64,000 nt of DNA from Symsagittifera roscoffensis (Eukaryota; Xenacoelomorpha; Acoela; Convolutidae). Each line of letters begins with the position of its first letter. The stretch's first letter is position 1. Of the stretch, positions 34,754 through 44,284 are shown piece by piece. The DNA is taken from assembly GCF_963678635.1 (NCBI RefSeq), contig NC_087068.1, forward strand, positions 33,303,436-33,367,435, written 5' to 3'. The notes under the pieces are model-generated. The model searched no databases. It was not told where the DNA came from and was given only the letters and a program-made list of their open reading frames with translations. A program made the position numbers and the translations under genes.

Positions 34754-35041
34754 CTATTTAGACCTCATAACGAGAAATGAAATACCTCAACTTAAACCAA
34801 GGTAACGATACCCAAGCAGAAAATATGCTAAGTCGAAAATTTGCTAGAATTACCAATTCTACAGTCTTCCCTTCTAGTCTAATATTCTCCCGAATAATGT
34901 TAGGTTTTCTCCCCCCTTTTTTCATTAAATACTGAATTACTGACTATATACAATCTATACTTTGTTTAGGTGTAAGCTATAGTTAATTTAAGTTTAAGAT
35001 ATAAGTTTAATCAGTTCCTTCCTTTATAAATTCCTTGGTTA

Positions 35042-35473
35042 TTAGCGAGAGTTTATAAACTGTCCTCTACTATTTTTGGCCCCCGAATTGGTTGAGGATT
35101 CATCATATTCGTCTGACCAATTCCCTTCTCCCCATTGGGCCCGGAGCGCCCGATATTCTTCGTCCCCAATGGTATGTCTGATTTCGTCAAAGAGGTCCCT
35201 AATTTTGGGCCTAGCACTGGGCCTCCTCCTCCTAGCCCTTGCTATGTCGGAGAGGGAAATTGAGTGGGTGCTTGCAGAGTCCTCATCACTCTCCCAACTG
35301 AGAAATCTCTCCCGCCCAGACTTCTCCGAAGGCGGTTGACCCTCGGTCGAGCAAGTGTCAGGTGCCGGGTCCCGGGCGCGCTCATGTACACGAAATTGGC
35401 CCGCAGTTGAGCAACTCTCCAGATCGGGCTCCCCCGGATTGAACTTCCAGAGAGCTGTGCTCACATCCGGCAC
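35042..35473 (-). CDS. accessory frame at the 3' end of the gypsy element, unknown function
   Basis: A 143-codon frame (start MPDVSTALWKFNPGEPD) lies between the envelope gene and the 3' LTR, on the element's coding strand. It is polar and charged: Glu/Asp-Ser-rich in the first half (WESDEDSASTHSIS), then a basic patch ARARRRRPSARPK, then an acidic C-terminal half with Asp/Glu and Ser. Its composition (GC-rich) matches the element's genes and differs from surrounding AT-rich DNA. I know no family for it. Position and charge pattern recall regulatory proteins of complex retroviruses, but that is only analogy. It reads open without breaks, unlike the envelope gene upstream. It could also be the tail of a longer spliced frame, since open sequence extends slightly upstream of the Met. 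Confidence 0.5.
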   Translation of the reverse strand: MPDVSTALWKFNPGEPDLESCSTAGQFRVHERARDPAPDTCSTEGQPPSEKSGRERFLSWESDEDSASTHSISLSDIARARRRRPSARPKIRDLFDEIRHTIGDEEYRALRAQWGEGNWSDEYDESSTNSGAKNSRGQFINSR

Positions 35474-36424
35474 CGTCTCTTTGACTCTAGGGTAGTGTCG
35501 GAAAGGCCGTGGGGCACCCTGCCCCGCAGAAACAACCGGAACTCATGTCAGGAGGCGGTGTCTGCCAATAGGTGCAGGGAGGCACCACTCTTCGATGAAA
35601 GAGTTAAATACTCATCTTCTTCCTGGTAGTCTAGGATGGTGAAGAAGGCTCGGAGGTTGAAGGATCTCCACACAATTGTCATTTTGGCGACTTTTTTTTC
35701 TTTTGTATTCTAGAGAATTTATTAAAACTCGACGGTTCCTAAACGACTGAATTTTGATAGTAACAATGCACGGTTTCAGACTTCGTGGTTCTCTTTTTCC
35801 CTCATCTTCACCTGTTCAGATTTTCGTATCGAGGCGACACAACGGCCTGTCAATCAACCGGTTGCTTTTACTTAAGACTGTAATCTGTCATGTTCGTCGG
35901 TTAACCTGCAAGCCTGGCCTCGAAAGTCTTGTATGCTATGAATTAGCCTGAGCATGCGCTATATTAACCTGATTAAGTCTTTAATGACCCTCAACCTCTT
36001 TAATGTTGCCTAACGCATCCTACTAAATTGTATCGTGTGATCGCAAACCTCTAGTCAGTCCCCGTCAAATAAAAGCACGTATGGTTATACCATGAATGAG
36101 GGGTCTGCTATCAAGTTACTCCTCACGGTGTGATCCAACCTCATCCATTTAGATAGATATGAATGTTTGAAACGAAGTAATGATATCCATGAGGTGGGGT
36201 CACACCCTAGTATAGTAGCACCGAATACGATGAGCATTATATTGAGTTCATGAATATATAAAATGTTTTAGACTCACAACCGCTCGGACTGGTTCTTACC
36301 CTCCTGGTCGCCTCATCCTCCCCTCCTCACAGAGTGGTGTCTATCAGCGCGCTTTTACCGATCCGGGGTCCACGTCCAGAAACCCCCTTCCAATTGCCTC
36401 GCACATAGTTAAAGCCTCGTCCCA
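35474..36424. other. gypsy element, between accessory frame and envelope
   Basis: About 950 bases have no convincing frame. The part from 35474 to 35690 is GC-rich like the element's coding regions and may be decayed coding sequence. The rest is AT-richer. Confidence 0.4.
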
Positions 36425-38702
36425 TCAGCGGTGTGCTCGACGTCCCTCTGTGGTCCTTGTAAGGTTCACTTCATCGAATGATGAGCTAGCGGGTACTCTG
36501 GGGGGTAGGTATATCTGCCCAGAGGACGAATCACCTCTTGAGGGTCCCTGGGGATAACTGTTGGGTCTCTGTGATCCACCCTCGTAGTTGGGATCGTATC
36601 TAGGTGGCGGCACCCCTCGATGTCGTCCTGGTGGCGCACAACAGTAGGAGTCCTCGAAGTCCGCGCCTCGTTGGCGACGCCTATTATTTCCCAGTAAACG
36701 CGCCCTCCTTGAAAAAAAACGCCAGTACACGCAGCCTAATATTAAAAAGACTGCGACCAACAGCCAGATCACCAGTCCCAGTTGCACAGGTCCACTGCGC
36801 ATCATCTGCCAATGAAAAGGGGTGTGTTTGCGTAAAATTTCATCAGCAAAGGGCTTGGCAATCTCCGATAGGGCTTCTTCGTCCACCGACCCCTCTGGCA
36901 ACTTGATCAGATTGAGTCGGAGTGCTTCGACCATCTCACTCCTCGCCTGCTCTCGTAGGATCTCCGGTATCATGACTCCTGGGAGGTTCTTTTCAGCTTC
37001 CTCCAAAGTCGCAAACAAGGTCCGGATCAACGGGTGTTGTCTGATCGTCACCGTTAATCCAGTCTCGTACTGGCAGGTCCGTGGGTCTGGCACTAGAACC
37101 AAAGCACCGTCTGGCGTTTCGAGCCTCCATCGCAACTGGGTCGTAGAAGGCAACTTCTGCAACCGGATATGGGTTCACCCCTCTCCTTAGCTCCTCTGCT
37201 GTAGTTGCAAAGCGTATAATCACCGTCCCGTGAAGTTACCACATAAGTTGAGTCGTCCAGGTACACAACCGTGGGGATTTCTGGCAGAACAATCACCTCC
37301 TGAGGGCACAACTTCAACGCATTTGTAGGCAAGTCGAAGAAGAGACTTACTAGACAACATGATTCACTACTTCGGGACATCGCGAAAGGTCGGAAGCAAA
37401 GCTTCAACCGGCTGCTTCCACTGCAATGAGCTGAGATCACTTCTCCAGATACTTCTGAAAAGTTGTCCCATCTCTCCGACACCAGCAAGTGTGTATTTAC
37501 AAACTTATACTGAGTCGCTGTCGATCCCCCATTCGCCGGCTGCGGAAGAGGAGTCGTCCGATAGACGTCGTGCAGGCCCATCGTGTGGTGTACAGGAATG
37601 TTAATCAAAACGTTGATCCCCGTTTCCATGATCACCGTCGACTGCACCAACTCGAATCCATAGTACGTCGTCAGTTCGTTCCTGGGTATAGCCTCTTGCA
37701 TCTTATCCAACTGAATTCCATCTAAGATACTCGTCAGTACTTCCGGGGGAACAGGAGTAGCTGAAATATATCCTCGCGTCCAGGAACTCAACGCATCGTC
37801 CAAGATATACCCGTAATTGTGTACTGCCTTTTTGAACGCTATCAGTTCGGCTCTGAATGTGTCAAAGTCGCTGAGTGATTCGCAATCACTGTGGGATACT
37901 TCAATGTTTGTCCATAGAGGGAGTTCCAGTTATACATCTTACAGGCACTTTTCTCCTTTCGTTGGTCGTCAGTCCCACCTAGAACTTGCCTCAATAATCC
38001 CCTGAACAGTTCGAAGTTTGCATTCGAGTCGTGCGATATCATTTTCAGCTGGGTCTGCGTCTTGTTAAGAGAGTGGCCCAAAAGATGCAACCTCTCCCCA
38101 GTCTCGAGTACGATAGTCCGGACAGCCCCATCCAAGAATGAAGCTTCGTTGCCCAGCTCATCCAAGTTCGAGTCATCGTCACAAAGACCAAAGAAGGAAT
38201 AGTAGTGACAAAACCCTTCCTTGAGTATCGGAGCTAACACTATGGCCGCCCCAACTCCTCTCAGCGATGGCTTGATCCACCTTTTTACTCTCGTGGAGCT
38301 CATTTCGTGCTTGTCGACGAAGGTCGTAGCTCGGTTCTTCATCTCGTAGAGCACGGCCTCTATTTCACTAATTTCGTATTCAATGCCTTTGAATGCCAGG
38401 TAGGTTAGATTCACAAATGCTTCCGTAGTGATGTTGTCACCGCAGATCTTGTCATCCCATTCTTTTCAGCGATCCGCCAACATATACTGATGTTCCTGGA
38501 AGGATATATCGAGGAGTGTCCGATTAATCGCAGGGACCACGGGGAATGGTACCGAAACCCAAGAAGTTTCCATTGCGCTCGCAATGATGAGGGGAGTCTC
38601 CGCCATGAACACTGCTCCGGCGGTATGGTTGATCGTCACTGCCGATGAGGGCCATACTCCAAGTAGCAAGAGGATTGCCAGCCCGCCCAGCCATGAGTTC
38701 AT
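36425..38702 (-). pseudogene. env: envelope glycoprotein (env) of the gypsy element, broken
   Basis: This is the third large gene of the element, after pol, and would have made a membrane-fusion glycoprotein. It starts at 38702 with a hydrophobic signal peptide (GGLAILLLLGVWPSS) followed by Asn-Arg-Thr and similar glycosylation sites. A furin-like site RVKR lies in STRVKRWIKPS near 38290, followed by a Gly/Ala-rich hydrophobic stretch (GVGAAIVLAPIL) that could act as fusion peptide. A transmembrane helix (LGLVIWLLVAVFLILGCVYW) near 36730-36790 is followed by a basic, Pro/Arg-rich cytoplasmic tail ending at 36425. Breaks: an in-frame stop at about 38466, and frame changes near 37803-37842 and near 37093-37162. 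All domains are present but not in one frame. The name is by role and position; sequence-level kinship to a particular env family was not established. Confidence 0.72.
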
Positions 38703-39024
38703 ATGTAGATTACAATTTACGATCTAAACAGCAATAATAAAAAAAGAAAGACTAAATGAATAAGACCATCGCATCCCTAAGTATCTGATTTTCCCCTGGA
38801 ATTTGGAAAGCTTATAACCATTAAAGTATATCCATTAATTTCATTAAAAATTTCCCTTAAGTTTTAAATTTTTGTCTTCCCCTTCTGAAGTTATAGCAAA
38901 TTTTTTTTAAAAGTTTTTTTTTGAAGGTCCTATTTTTTAAATTTTTTTTTTAACAGGGAAAGAAAGTTTTAATAGTGTTTGTCTGATTGGGGTTGGAGTT
39001 AGCCCCGCTCGAACTCGTAACTCG
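38703..39024. other. spacer between pol and env with T-rich tract
   Basis: About 320 bases of AT-rich sequence with long T/A runs (38890-38950) separate pol from env. No gene is seen. A splice acceptor for env mRNA would be expected on the minus strand here, but I did not pick one. Confidence 0.4.
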
Positions 39025-40419
39025 TCAATCCCAAAGCGAACAGGAGGTCGCCGTCTCTCCCCTCAACTCCAAGGACTCGTTAGGTTCTGGTGGAGCAAGT
39101 TCCTGGTCCGCTGGCGCGTTCGGATGGTCGTCTTCCCTTCTGGTCTCCAGTTCGACTGCGTCGTAAGTCTCCACTACTTCGGCTTCGATTTGGTTCGGAT
39201 CCTCTATTGGGTTAGGGCTCTCTAGGGGTTTGTCGTTCAACCGAGCATTCGGAGGTAGTCGTGGGGTAGGTAACCTCAATGGTCTTAACTCGTGGGTCTC
39301 TCCAATAGCCATTTCCAACTCGTCGTCTCTAATTCCAGGGTCGTCAAAGAATCTGACCGACCGTGAAGGGGTCGGACGCTAAGGGTGGGAAGCCTCGTTG
39401 GATTGCGGGTTCTCCTCTACATACGGTTTCAACATGTTAAAATGCAAATACCGGACCTTTGCGGGGATGGAGGGTTTGGCCACCTTGTAATTCACTTCAG
39501 AGACTTTGGCCAAGACCACATAGGGCCCATCCCATGGTAGGGAGAACTTCTTGGACTTTATCTTCTCTTTCGCCCAAACCCACACTTTGTCTCCCGTCGC
39601 GTACGGTTCTCCGTGAACTCTTTTCCGATATTGATCCTTCTGGCGTCGCTGATTAGTTCCCAGTAGCTCTCGAGCGCTGCTATGGGCATCTCGGAATTGT
39701 TCGTCGAGCCATTCTACAAACCCATCCTGTGTCGGAACTTCGTCGTAGGGTTTTGGGTAGAGCAGGTCAATTGGGTACTGGCATTCCTGTCCATGTACTA
39801 GATTGAAAGGGGTCGCACCGGTTGTTCGGTGGATGGTAGTATTATAGACGAAATTCAAGAAGGGCAATACTGTATCCCATGTCCGGGGGTTGTCCGCGCA
39901 GTACTTTGAAATGACGTCCGCAATTACCCTATTATGACGTTGTACCTGTCCATTGCCTTGAGTACCCAGTTCTCGACTATCTCCCGGGCCACCTCTGCCG
40001 AATCCGTGGATACAAGTGGGACGGCAATTGCATACTTCGTGAACAAGTCCGTCATCACTGAGATGTGCTTCGCACGAGACTTTGCTGCGAACGTCACGGG
40101 CCCTAGGATGTCCGCCGCCAATGTGTTGAATCGGATCCCCACTTTAAACGGGACAAGCCCAGCGACCCTCTTTTTTTTCTCCTGTGCTCCGCGCTGCACA
40201 AGTGAGGCACCATTGTATATTCTTCTCCACGTCTGTCCTCATGGTGGGCCACCCGAACCGTTGACGAATTCGAGCGAGGGTCTTCTCAACTGCAAAGTGT
40301 CCGCCGCTAATCTGCGAGGAGTGCAGCTGGTTGAGGAACTCCTTCCTCCCGGTTGCAGGAACAATCGTCTGCAATACCGGCCGCAAGTCATCCCTTGGGA
40401 ACCTTTTTTTATAGAGCAC
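39025..40419 (-). pseudogene. gypsy integrase and pol C-terminal tail, with internal deletion
   Basis: This is the integrase part of pol. The H2C2 zinc-binding region is present at 40144-40419 (HSSQISGGHFAVEKTL, then a Cys pair in WCLTCAA). The catalytic core begins with LAADILGPV (first Asp) and ends abruptly after ENWVL near 39965, running straight into a GNGQVQ-type segment. About 50 residues that normally carry the second catalytic Asp are missing. The usual Glu of the GQVE motif reads Gln (CAA). The C-terminal domain at 39379-39867 ends HFNMLKPYVEE. An in-frame TAA at 39379-39381 then separates an acidic, Pro-rich tail (39025-39378). Frames shift at a poly-A tract near 40405 and again near 40144-40199. 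The protein could not be an active integrase. Confidence 0.82.
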
Positions 40420-40442
40420 CCACCTCGGATACTTAGTTCGTT

Positions 40443-42005
40443 CTATCTAGACCAGTAAGCTAGGGCCTCGGGTCCGTACTGTATCGCCTGCTCTTTGGGA
40501 ATGAGGTTTGTCCCCAGAGATGGCATATAGCCCGCGTCGCCTTCCAACTCCGCCCAATAGAACACCTGAGACATCGCATCATCCTCTTTTTGCAGAGTCG
40601 ATATTTCAGAGGGCGTCCGTTCCCAGGTAATCGTTTCTTCCTCGTCCTCTTCCTGGGTCTCGCTGATCATTGTGACAGTTTCGACTTGGTGCTGCTTTGC
40701 TTTCTGTAAGGCCAATTCGAGAGACATGGGCTCTGGGCAAGACCCGAATGCCTTCTCCTTCTCCCCTGGCATCCAGTCGGGCCCTTCTTCTAGCATCCTG
40801 GAAGAGCCATCCGCATTTCCATGTTTAGCCCCAGCTCTGTGGACTACATTGAAGTCAAACTCTTGAAGTTGCTGTTGCATTCGGAAGGTCATTCCATCGG
40901 GTTCCTTCTGCCTAAAGAGCCATTGAAGGCTGGAGTGGTCGGTGCGAAGGACAATTTTTACCCCCCAGATGTAGGGTTTGAACCATTTCACCGCTTGCAC
41001 CACAGCCAAGGCTTCTCGTTTTGTCGTTGAGTAAGTCGTCTCTGTTTTTGATATTACCCTGCTAGCGTACACAAGTGGTCTCTCCTCCCCGTTGATGATG
41101 TTCGAGAGTACAGCGCCCAAGCTGGTATTGCTCGCATCCGTGTCCAATATAAAGGTTCCCGTATAGTCAGGAAATTCCAGAACTGGGGCCGTAATAAGCT
41201 CTTTCCGTAGTCTATCGAAGGCTGTCTCACATTCGTCGTTCCAGATAAAGGGCACCTTATTTTTCGTCAAAGAGGACAGGGGACTCGCAATCCCGGCAAA
41301 GTCCTTCACAAATCGACGGTAATAATTGCTGAATCCGAGGAAAGACCTCATCCCCTTAACTATTTTGGGCACTGGCCAGTTCTCAACAACTTCAATTTTC
41401 TTGGGATCCACTTGGATACCTTCATTTCCAATTATGTGGTTCAAATAAGTCACCTCCTTCTGTACCAACTTGCATTTCTTCGGCTTCAGTTTCAAATTTG
41501 CCTCCCGTAGTAGCTGGAAGGTAGCCTTCACGTGTGCAAAATGGTCGTCTTCGCACTTGCTATACACCAGCACATCATCGAGGAATACTAGGGCCCACTT
41601 CCACAGGTGGTCCCGAAACAATTCATTCATGAGCCGCTGGAACGTTCCTGGAGCATTGGACAGCCCAAAGGGCATCATAACGTACTCATAGAATCCTCCA
41701 TCCGGTGTCACAAAGGCTGTCTTGTGTCGGTCTTCCTCGGCTACAGGCACTTGCCAATACCCACTCGCCAGGTCGAGGGAAGAGAAGTACTTCTGCCCGT
41801 TAAGAGCATCGAACGTTTGAGGTATCTTCGGAATCGGAAATGCGTCCTCGACCGTTACATCACTCAGCTTCCGATAATCCACACAGAACCGCCAACTCCC
41901 GTCTTTCTTCGTTTGCAAGACAATTGGTGCACTATAAGGGCTTTTTGAGGGTTGGATCACCCCTTTCTCCAGCATGCTCTTAACTTCGTCCCTGATGATC
42001 GGCAT
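40443..42005 (-). CDS. pol: gypsy reverse transcriptase and RNase H (pol)
   Basis: Ty3/gypsy RT/RNase H in one open frame of 520 codons. RT motifs are intact: 'GVIQPSKSPYSAP', KKDGSWRFCVDYRKL, YFSSLDLASGYWQV (catalytic Asp), TPDGGFYEYVMMPFGLSNAP, and the metal-binding WALVFLDDVLVYS. Then 'FLGFSNYYRRFVKDFA' and RNase H with TDASNTSLGAVL, KREALAVVQAVKWF and VLRTDHSSLQWLF. The frame follows the protease frame by a +1 shift around 41990-42005, and it stops at TAG 40443-40445, before the integrase. Both look like mutations of one pol frame; neither has an obvious recoding signal. The RT domain itself appears catalytically sound. Strand and order (gag, protease, RT, RNase H, integrase) are standard for Ty3/gypsy. 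Confidence 0.92.
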   Translation of the reverse strand: MPIIRDEVKSMLEKGVIQPSKSPYSAPIVLQTKKDGSWRFCVDYRKLSDVTVEDAFPIPKIPQTFDALNGQKYFSSLDLASGYWQVPVAEEDRHKTAFVTPDGGFYEYVMMPFGLSNAPGTFQRLMNELFRDHLWKWALVFLDDVLVYSKCEDDHFAHVKATFQLLREANLKLKPKKCKLVQKEVTYLNHIIGNEGIQVDPKKIEVVENWPVPKIVKGMRSFLGFSNYYRRFVKDFAGIASPLSSLTKNKVPFIWNDECETAFDRLRKELITAPVLEFPDYTGTFILDTDASNTSLGAVLSNIINGEERPLVYASRVISKTETTYSTTKREALAVVQAVKWFKPYIWGVKIVLRTDHSSLQWLFRQKEPDGMTFRMQQQLQEFDFNVVHRAGAKHGNADGSSRMLEEGPDWMPGEKEKAFGSCPEPMSLELALQKAKQHQVETVTMISETQEEDEEETITWERTPSEISTLQKEDDAMSQVFYWAELEGDAGYMPSLGTNLIPKEQAIQYGPEALAYWSR

Positions 42006-43158
42006 CTTTGCGGGAGATGTTCAATGGGGGGATCTTGATAGGGCCCGAGTCTCCAGTATCAATCCGATGTGTCACCAATTTAGTTTGGCCAAGTTCGGCA
42101 TCTGTCAAAGCGAACACATCTCTATAAGTACTGATCAACTGTTTCAGCCGGTCCCTCTCCGTTCCTGTCACTTCGGGAGCTGCTAGTTCTAGAATCTTCT
42201 CTATATCTTCATCTAGATGTCGTTTAGCCTGTACTTGAAAATCCATCGACCCTTCCTCTTGCATTCCCTGCACCTCATGGTCCTGACTGACGGGGGGCCA
42301 ACCTTCTACAACATCCCCCATTGCATATGATGACTCAACGTTTGACCCACCAAGAGGAGTGTGTGGTTCGGTTAAGGGGGTACTATGCGACGAGTTTACG
42401 TCCCAGTAATTATCATCCTCTGGCGGGTGTTTAGGGTATGTGGTCACCTTCAATATTTCATATTGCAGGGGAACTATAGATCCCTCTTTCCGTCCCGTCC
42501 AGAGGTTGTTACACTGGAAATCTAACGAGCATTCGTGCTCCTTTAAAGACCGAAGTCCTATGATCATTTCCGCTTTCAGCTCAGGCACCACCAGAGCTTC
42601 GACCTCATCGTCGATTGAACCTAGCTCCAAATTAGCCGTCACCCATCCCTCGACTCCCACTTGCCTTCCATCCGCTGTTTCTAGTGTCCCTTTGTAGGGC
42701 CGTAACGGTGGGGCTGTAGTCAAATTATGGTACACCTCGCTTCGTATTAGGTTGATCGTAGCTCCCGTATCCACTAGTGCTTTTACCGGTAGCCCGCCCA
42801 AAATCGCTTCCGCTATTAGCCCGAATGGTGCTTCGGGCACTCGGCAAACACTCATGAAATCCAAGTAACTCTCTGTCTGACACTGGATACTCGTGAGTTG
42901 TTTAGATTCTTCCAGTCGACTGGGGGTCGTTTGGTGGAATAAAGTCTGAACCTGCTCAATTCCTCGAAAGCCTTCGCCTCTCATTTGCACTTCAGGGCTC
43001 GTCGTGGGGTCCAAGCGGTACATAGAGGGGTTGGAAGTGGAGGATGGGTGATTTACTCGCTGTTGATTCTTTATCTCGGCCGGGACAAAACCTCCCTGAT
43101 GCATATTCAATGCCCCGGCCCTTGGTAGTTTAAATGATCCGAATTCTTCTGGGGGCAC
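41980..43158 (-). CDS. pol: gypsy aspartic protease and N-terminal pol
   Basis: The first part of pol, 392 codons, is read by a -1 shift from gag (see the frameshift signal at 43078-43134). The aspartic protease has the DTGA active-site motif in 'VKALVDTGATINLIRSEV', a flap region and the C-terminal ALVVPELKAEMIIGLRSL. It is followed by a linker rich in Ser/Pro/Thr and acidic residues and the start of RT (IEKILELAAPE...). The frame has no initiating Met at its real entry: translation enters from gag, so the Met near 43158 is not the natural start. It ends at a stop near 41980 shortly after the point where the RT frame takes over, consistent with a single-base indel. Confidence 0.88.
   Translation of the reverse strand: MPPEEFGSFKLPRAGALNMHQGGFVPAEIKNQQRVNHPSSTSNPSMYRLDPTTSPEVQMRGEGFRGIEQVQTLFHQTTPSRLEESKQLTSIQCQTESYLDFMSVCRVPEAPFGLIAEAILGGLPVKALVDTGATINLIRSEVYHNLTTAPPLRPYKGTLETADGRQVGVEGWVTANLELGSIDDEVEALVVPELKAEMIIGLRSLKEHECSLDFQCNNLWTGRKEGSIVPLQYEILKVTTYPKHPPEDDNYWDVNSSHSTPLTEPHTPLGGSNVESSYAMGDVVEGWPPVSQDHEVQGMQEEGSMDFQVQAKRHLDEDIEKILELAAPEVTGTERDRLKQLISTYRDVFALTDAELGQTKLVTHRIDTGDSGPIKIPPLNISRKDADHQGRS
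43078..43134 (-). promoter_or_regulatory. -1 programmed ribosomal frameshift signal between gag and pol
   Basis: On the minus strand the slippery heptamer TTTAAAC (43134 down to 43128) is positioned T_TTA_AAC in the gag frame. A 7-base spacer TACCAAG follows, then a stem: GGCCGGGGC (43120-43112) pairs with GTCCCGGCC (43086-43078), 9 bp with one G:U, around a 25-base loop. The pol frame is exactly the -1 frame and is open through this point, and the gag stop lies in the loop region. This is the standard architecture of -1 frameshifting, and the heptamer is one of the most efficient known. Confidence 0.9.
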
Positions 43159-44210
43159 TCCTCCGCAAAATGACCCGGCTGGCCGCAGCCAAAACAGTTC
43201 CCACGGGGCATCTGGTTTTTCATTCCGTAACGACCTCCAAGGCCAGGAGATAAGTTCGATCTATTCTCGACGGGTTGGGGTTCGTATAGTTGTCGGGGTC
43301 GTTGGGAAGGTTCCGACCGCGGTAAGTTTTCCGGGTGGGGAACGGGGATGATAGAATTAACAAACCTACCCATCATGGCCGTCATGTTCTGCATCTGAGC
43401 GAACAGATCATTCTGGACACTCACCAGTTGGTCGATGCGGGGGTCATTGCTCGCCTGCTGACGTCCCTGACTAGCTCCCACGGGTTGGTTTCGAGGGATC
43501 TGTCCGCCTACACTCCGACCAGCCTCAGCACCCGGCTCTGGGACATTTTCGGCAACCCTCGCAAGGTGCATCTTTCTCCGGTTCCTGGACCTGGACGTTT
43601 TATTCACAAGATGCAAGGCTTGGGCGCGGGCAACTGTTTGCGCTAGGCTTCCAAGATCTTCTCGCAGAAGTAGGTCTTGAAGGTCCACGTCAAGTAGCCC
43701 GTCTATGAACTGTTCTCGGTTCATATCGTCTCGAGCTTGAGCTCCCACATTTCCATTAGCAACATCTCCAAGTGATCGGATTCGCCGAGAGAATTCCCTC
43801 AAACCCTCCTTGTCTCCTTGCATCAGACTTTTGAACTCCGCCCTAGCCGCTGCTTGAGTTTGGAAGGGCATCATACGCTGGTCTAGTTCGTCCAGCGTTT
43901 GTGCAAGTGTTGGCGCTAGGAAACCGTCTTCCTCCTCTCTGAAGTGGGCTGGCATGCTGGTAAATTCGTCCAGAGCTAATCCTGCCAGACACGTAGGCAA
44001 CACCATCCGAGCCTGTTCATCTTCCCATCTGTTAGCATCCGCGACCCAGGCGAAATGCTTCCTCCAGTCGGCCCAGTTTTGATAGCTACTGGAGGGAAAC
44101 CGATCGGGGCGAATGGTGCCAAAGCCAAAGACTCCTTGCTGCCTTTCCAAAGCATTCGCTGCCGCCACAGCAGCCTCTGCCAATGCAGCTCTATCGTCGT
44201 CGTTCATCAT
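43107..44210 (-). CDS. gag: gypsy Gag with CCHC zinc knuckle
   Basis: An intact 367-codon Gag would assemble the particle and bind the genomic RNA. It starts MMNDDDRAALAEAAV at 44210. It contains a capsid-like helical region (YQNWADWRKHFAWVADANRW, then the retrotransposon-gag style segment with 'EFSRRIRSLGDVA' and 'REQFIDGLLDVDLQDLL'). A basic Pro/Gln-rich linker follows, and a single nucleocapsid zinc knuckle CFGCGQPGHFAEEC near the C-terminus. Its last ~52 bases overlap the pol frame. The stop is TGA at 43107-43109. The ribosome would reach pol only by slipping at TTTAAAC upstream of this stop. There are no stops or frameshifts, in contrast to integrase and env. Confidence 0.92.
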   Translation of the reverse strand: MMNDDDRAALAEAAVAAANALERQQGVFGFGTIRPDRFPSSSYQNWADWRKHFAWVADANRWEDEQARMVLPTCLAGLALDEFTSMPAHFREEEDGFLAPTLAQTLDELDQRMMPFQTQAAARAEFKSLMQGDKEGLREFSRRIRSLGDVANGNVGAQARDDMNREQFIDGLLDVDLQDLLLREDLGSLAQTVARAQALHLVNKTSRSRNRRKMHLARVAENVPEPGAEAGRSVGGQIPRNQPVGASQGRQQASNDPRIDQLVSVQNDLFAQMQNMTAMMGRFVNSIIPVPHPENLPRSEPSQRPRQLYEPQPVENRSNLSPGLGGRYGMKNQMPRGNCFGCGQPGHFAEECPQKNSDHLNYQGPGH

Positions 44211-44266
44211 CGTGTTTGCTCACGGGAGGGTTGTTCGTTCGTTTGCAACTTCAGTCTAGGACAAAG

Positions 44267-44283
44267 CCCAACCAGGAGCGCCA
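44267..44283 (-). promoter_or_regulatory. primer binding site
   Basis: On the minus strand TGGCGCTCCTGGTTGGG begins one base inside the 5' LTR end. TGG is the complement of the tRNA CCA tail, so a cellular tRNA would prime reverse transcription here. I did not assign the tRNA. Confidence 0.75.
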
Positions 44284-44284
44284 A

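Larger units (their letters stand above)
34177..35021. repeat. 268-bp direct duplication across the LTR/polypurine edge, split by an insert
   Basis: The blocks 34177-34445 and 34754-35021 are almost identical direct repeats beginning CTATTTAGACCTC and ending AATCAGTTCCTTC. Each carries the last ~110 bases of the LTR, the polypurine tract and ~158 bases of internal sequence. Between them lie 308 bases unrelated to the LTR. The duplication may have arisen by unequal exchange or during insertion of the foldback sequence. Confidence 0.85.

Noticed and set aside
42440-42697. Plus-strand frames antisense to gag/pol
   Set aside because: They are shadows of the GC-rich minus-strand coding regions.
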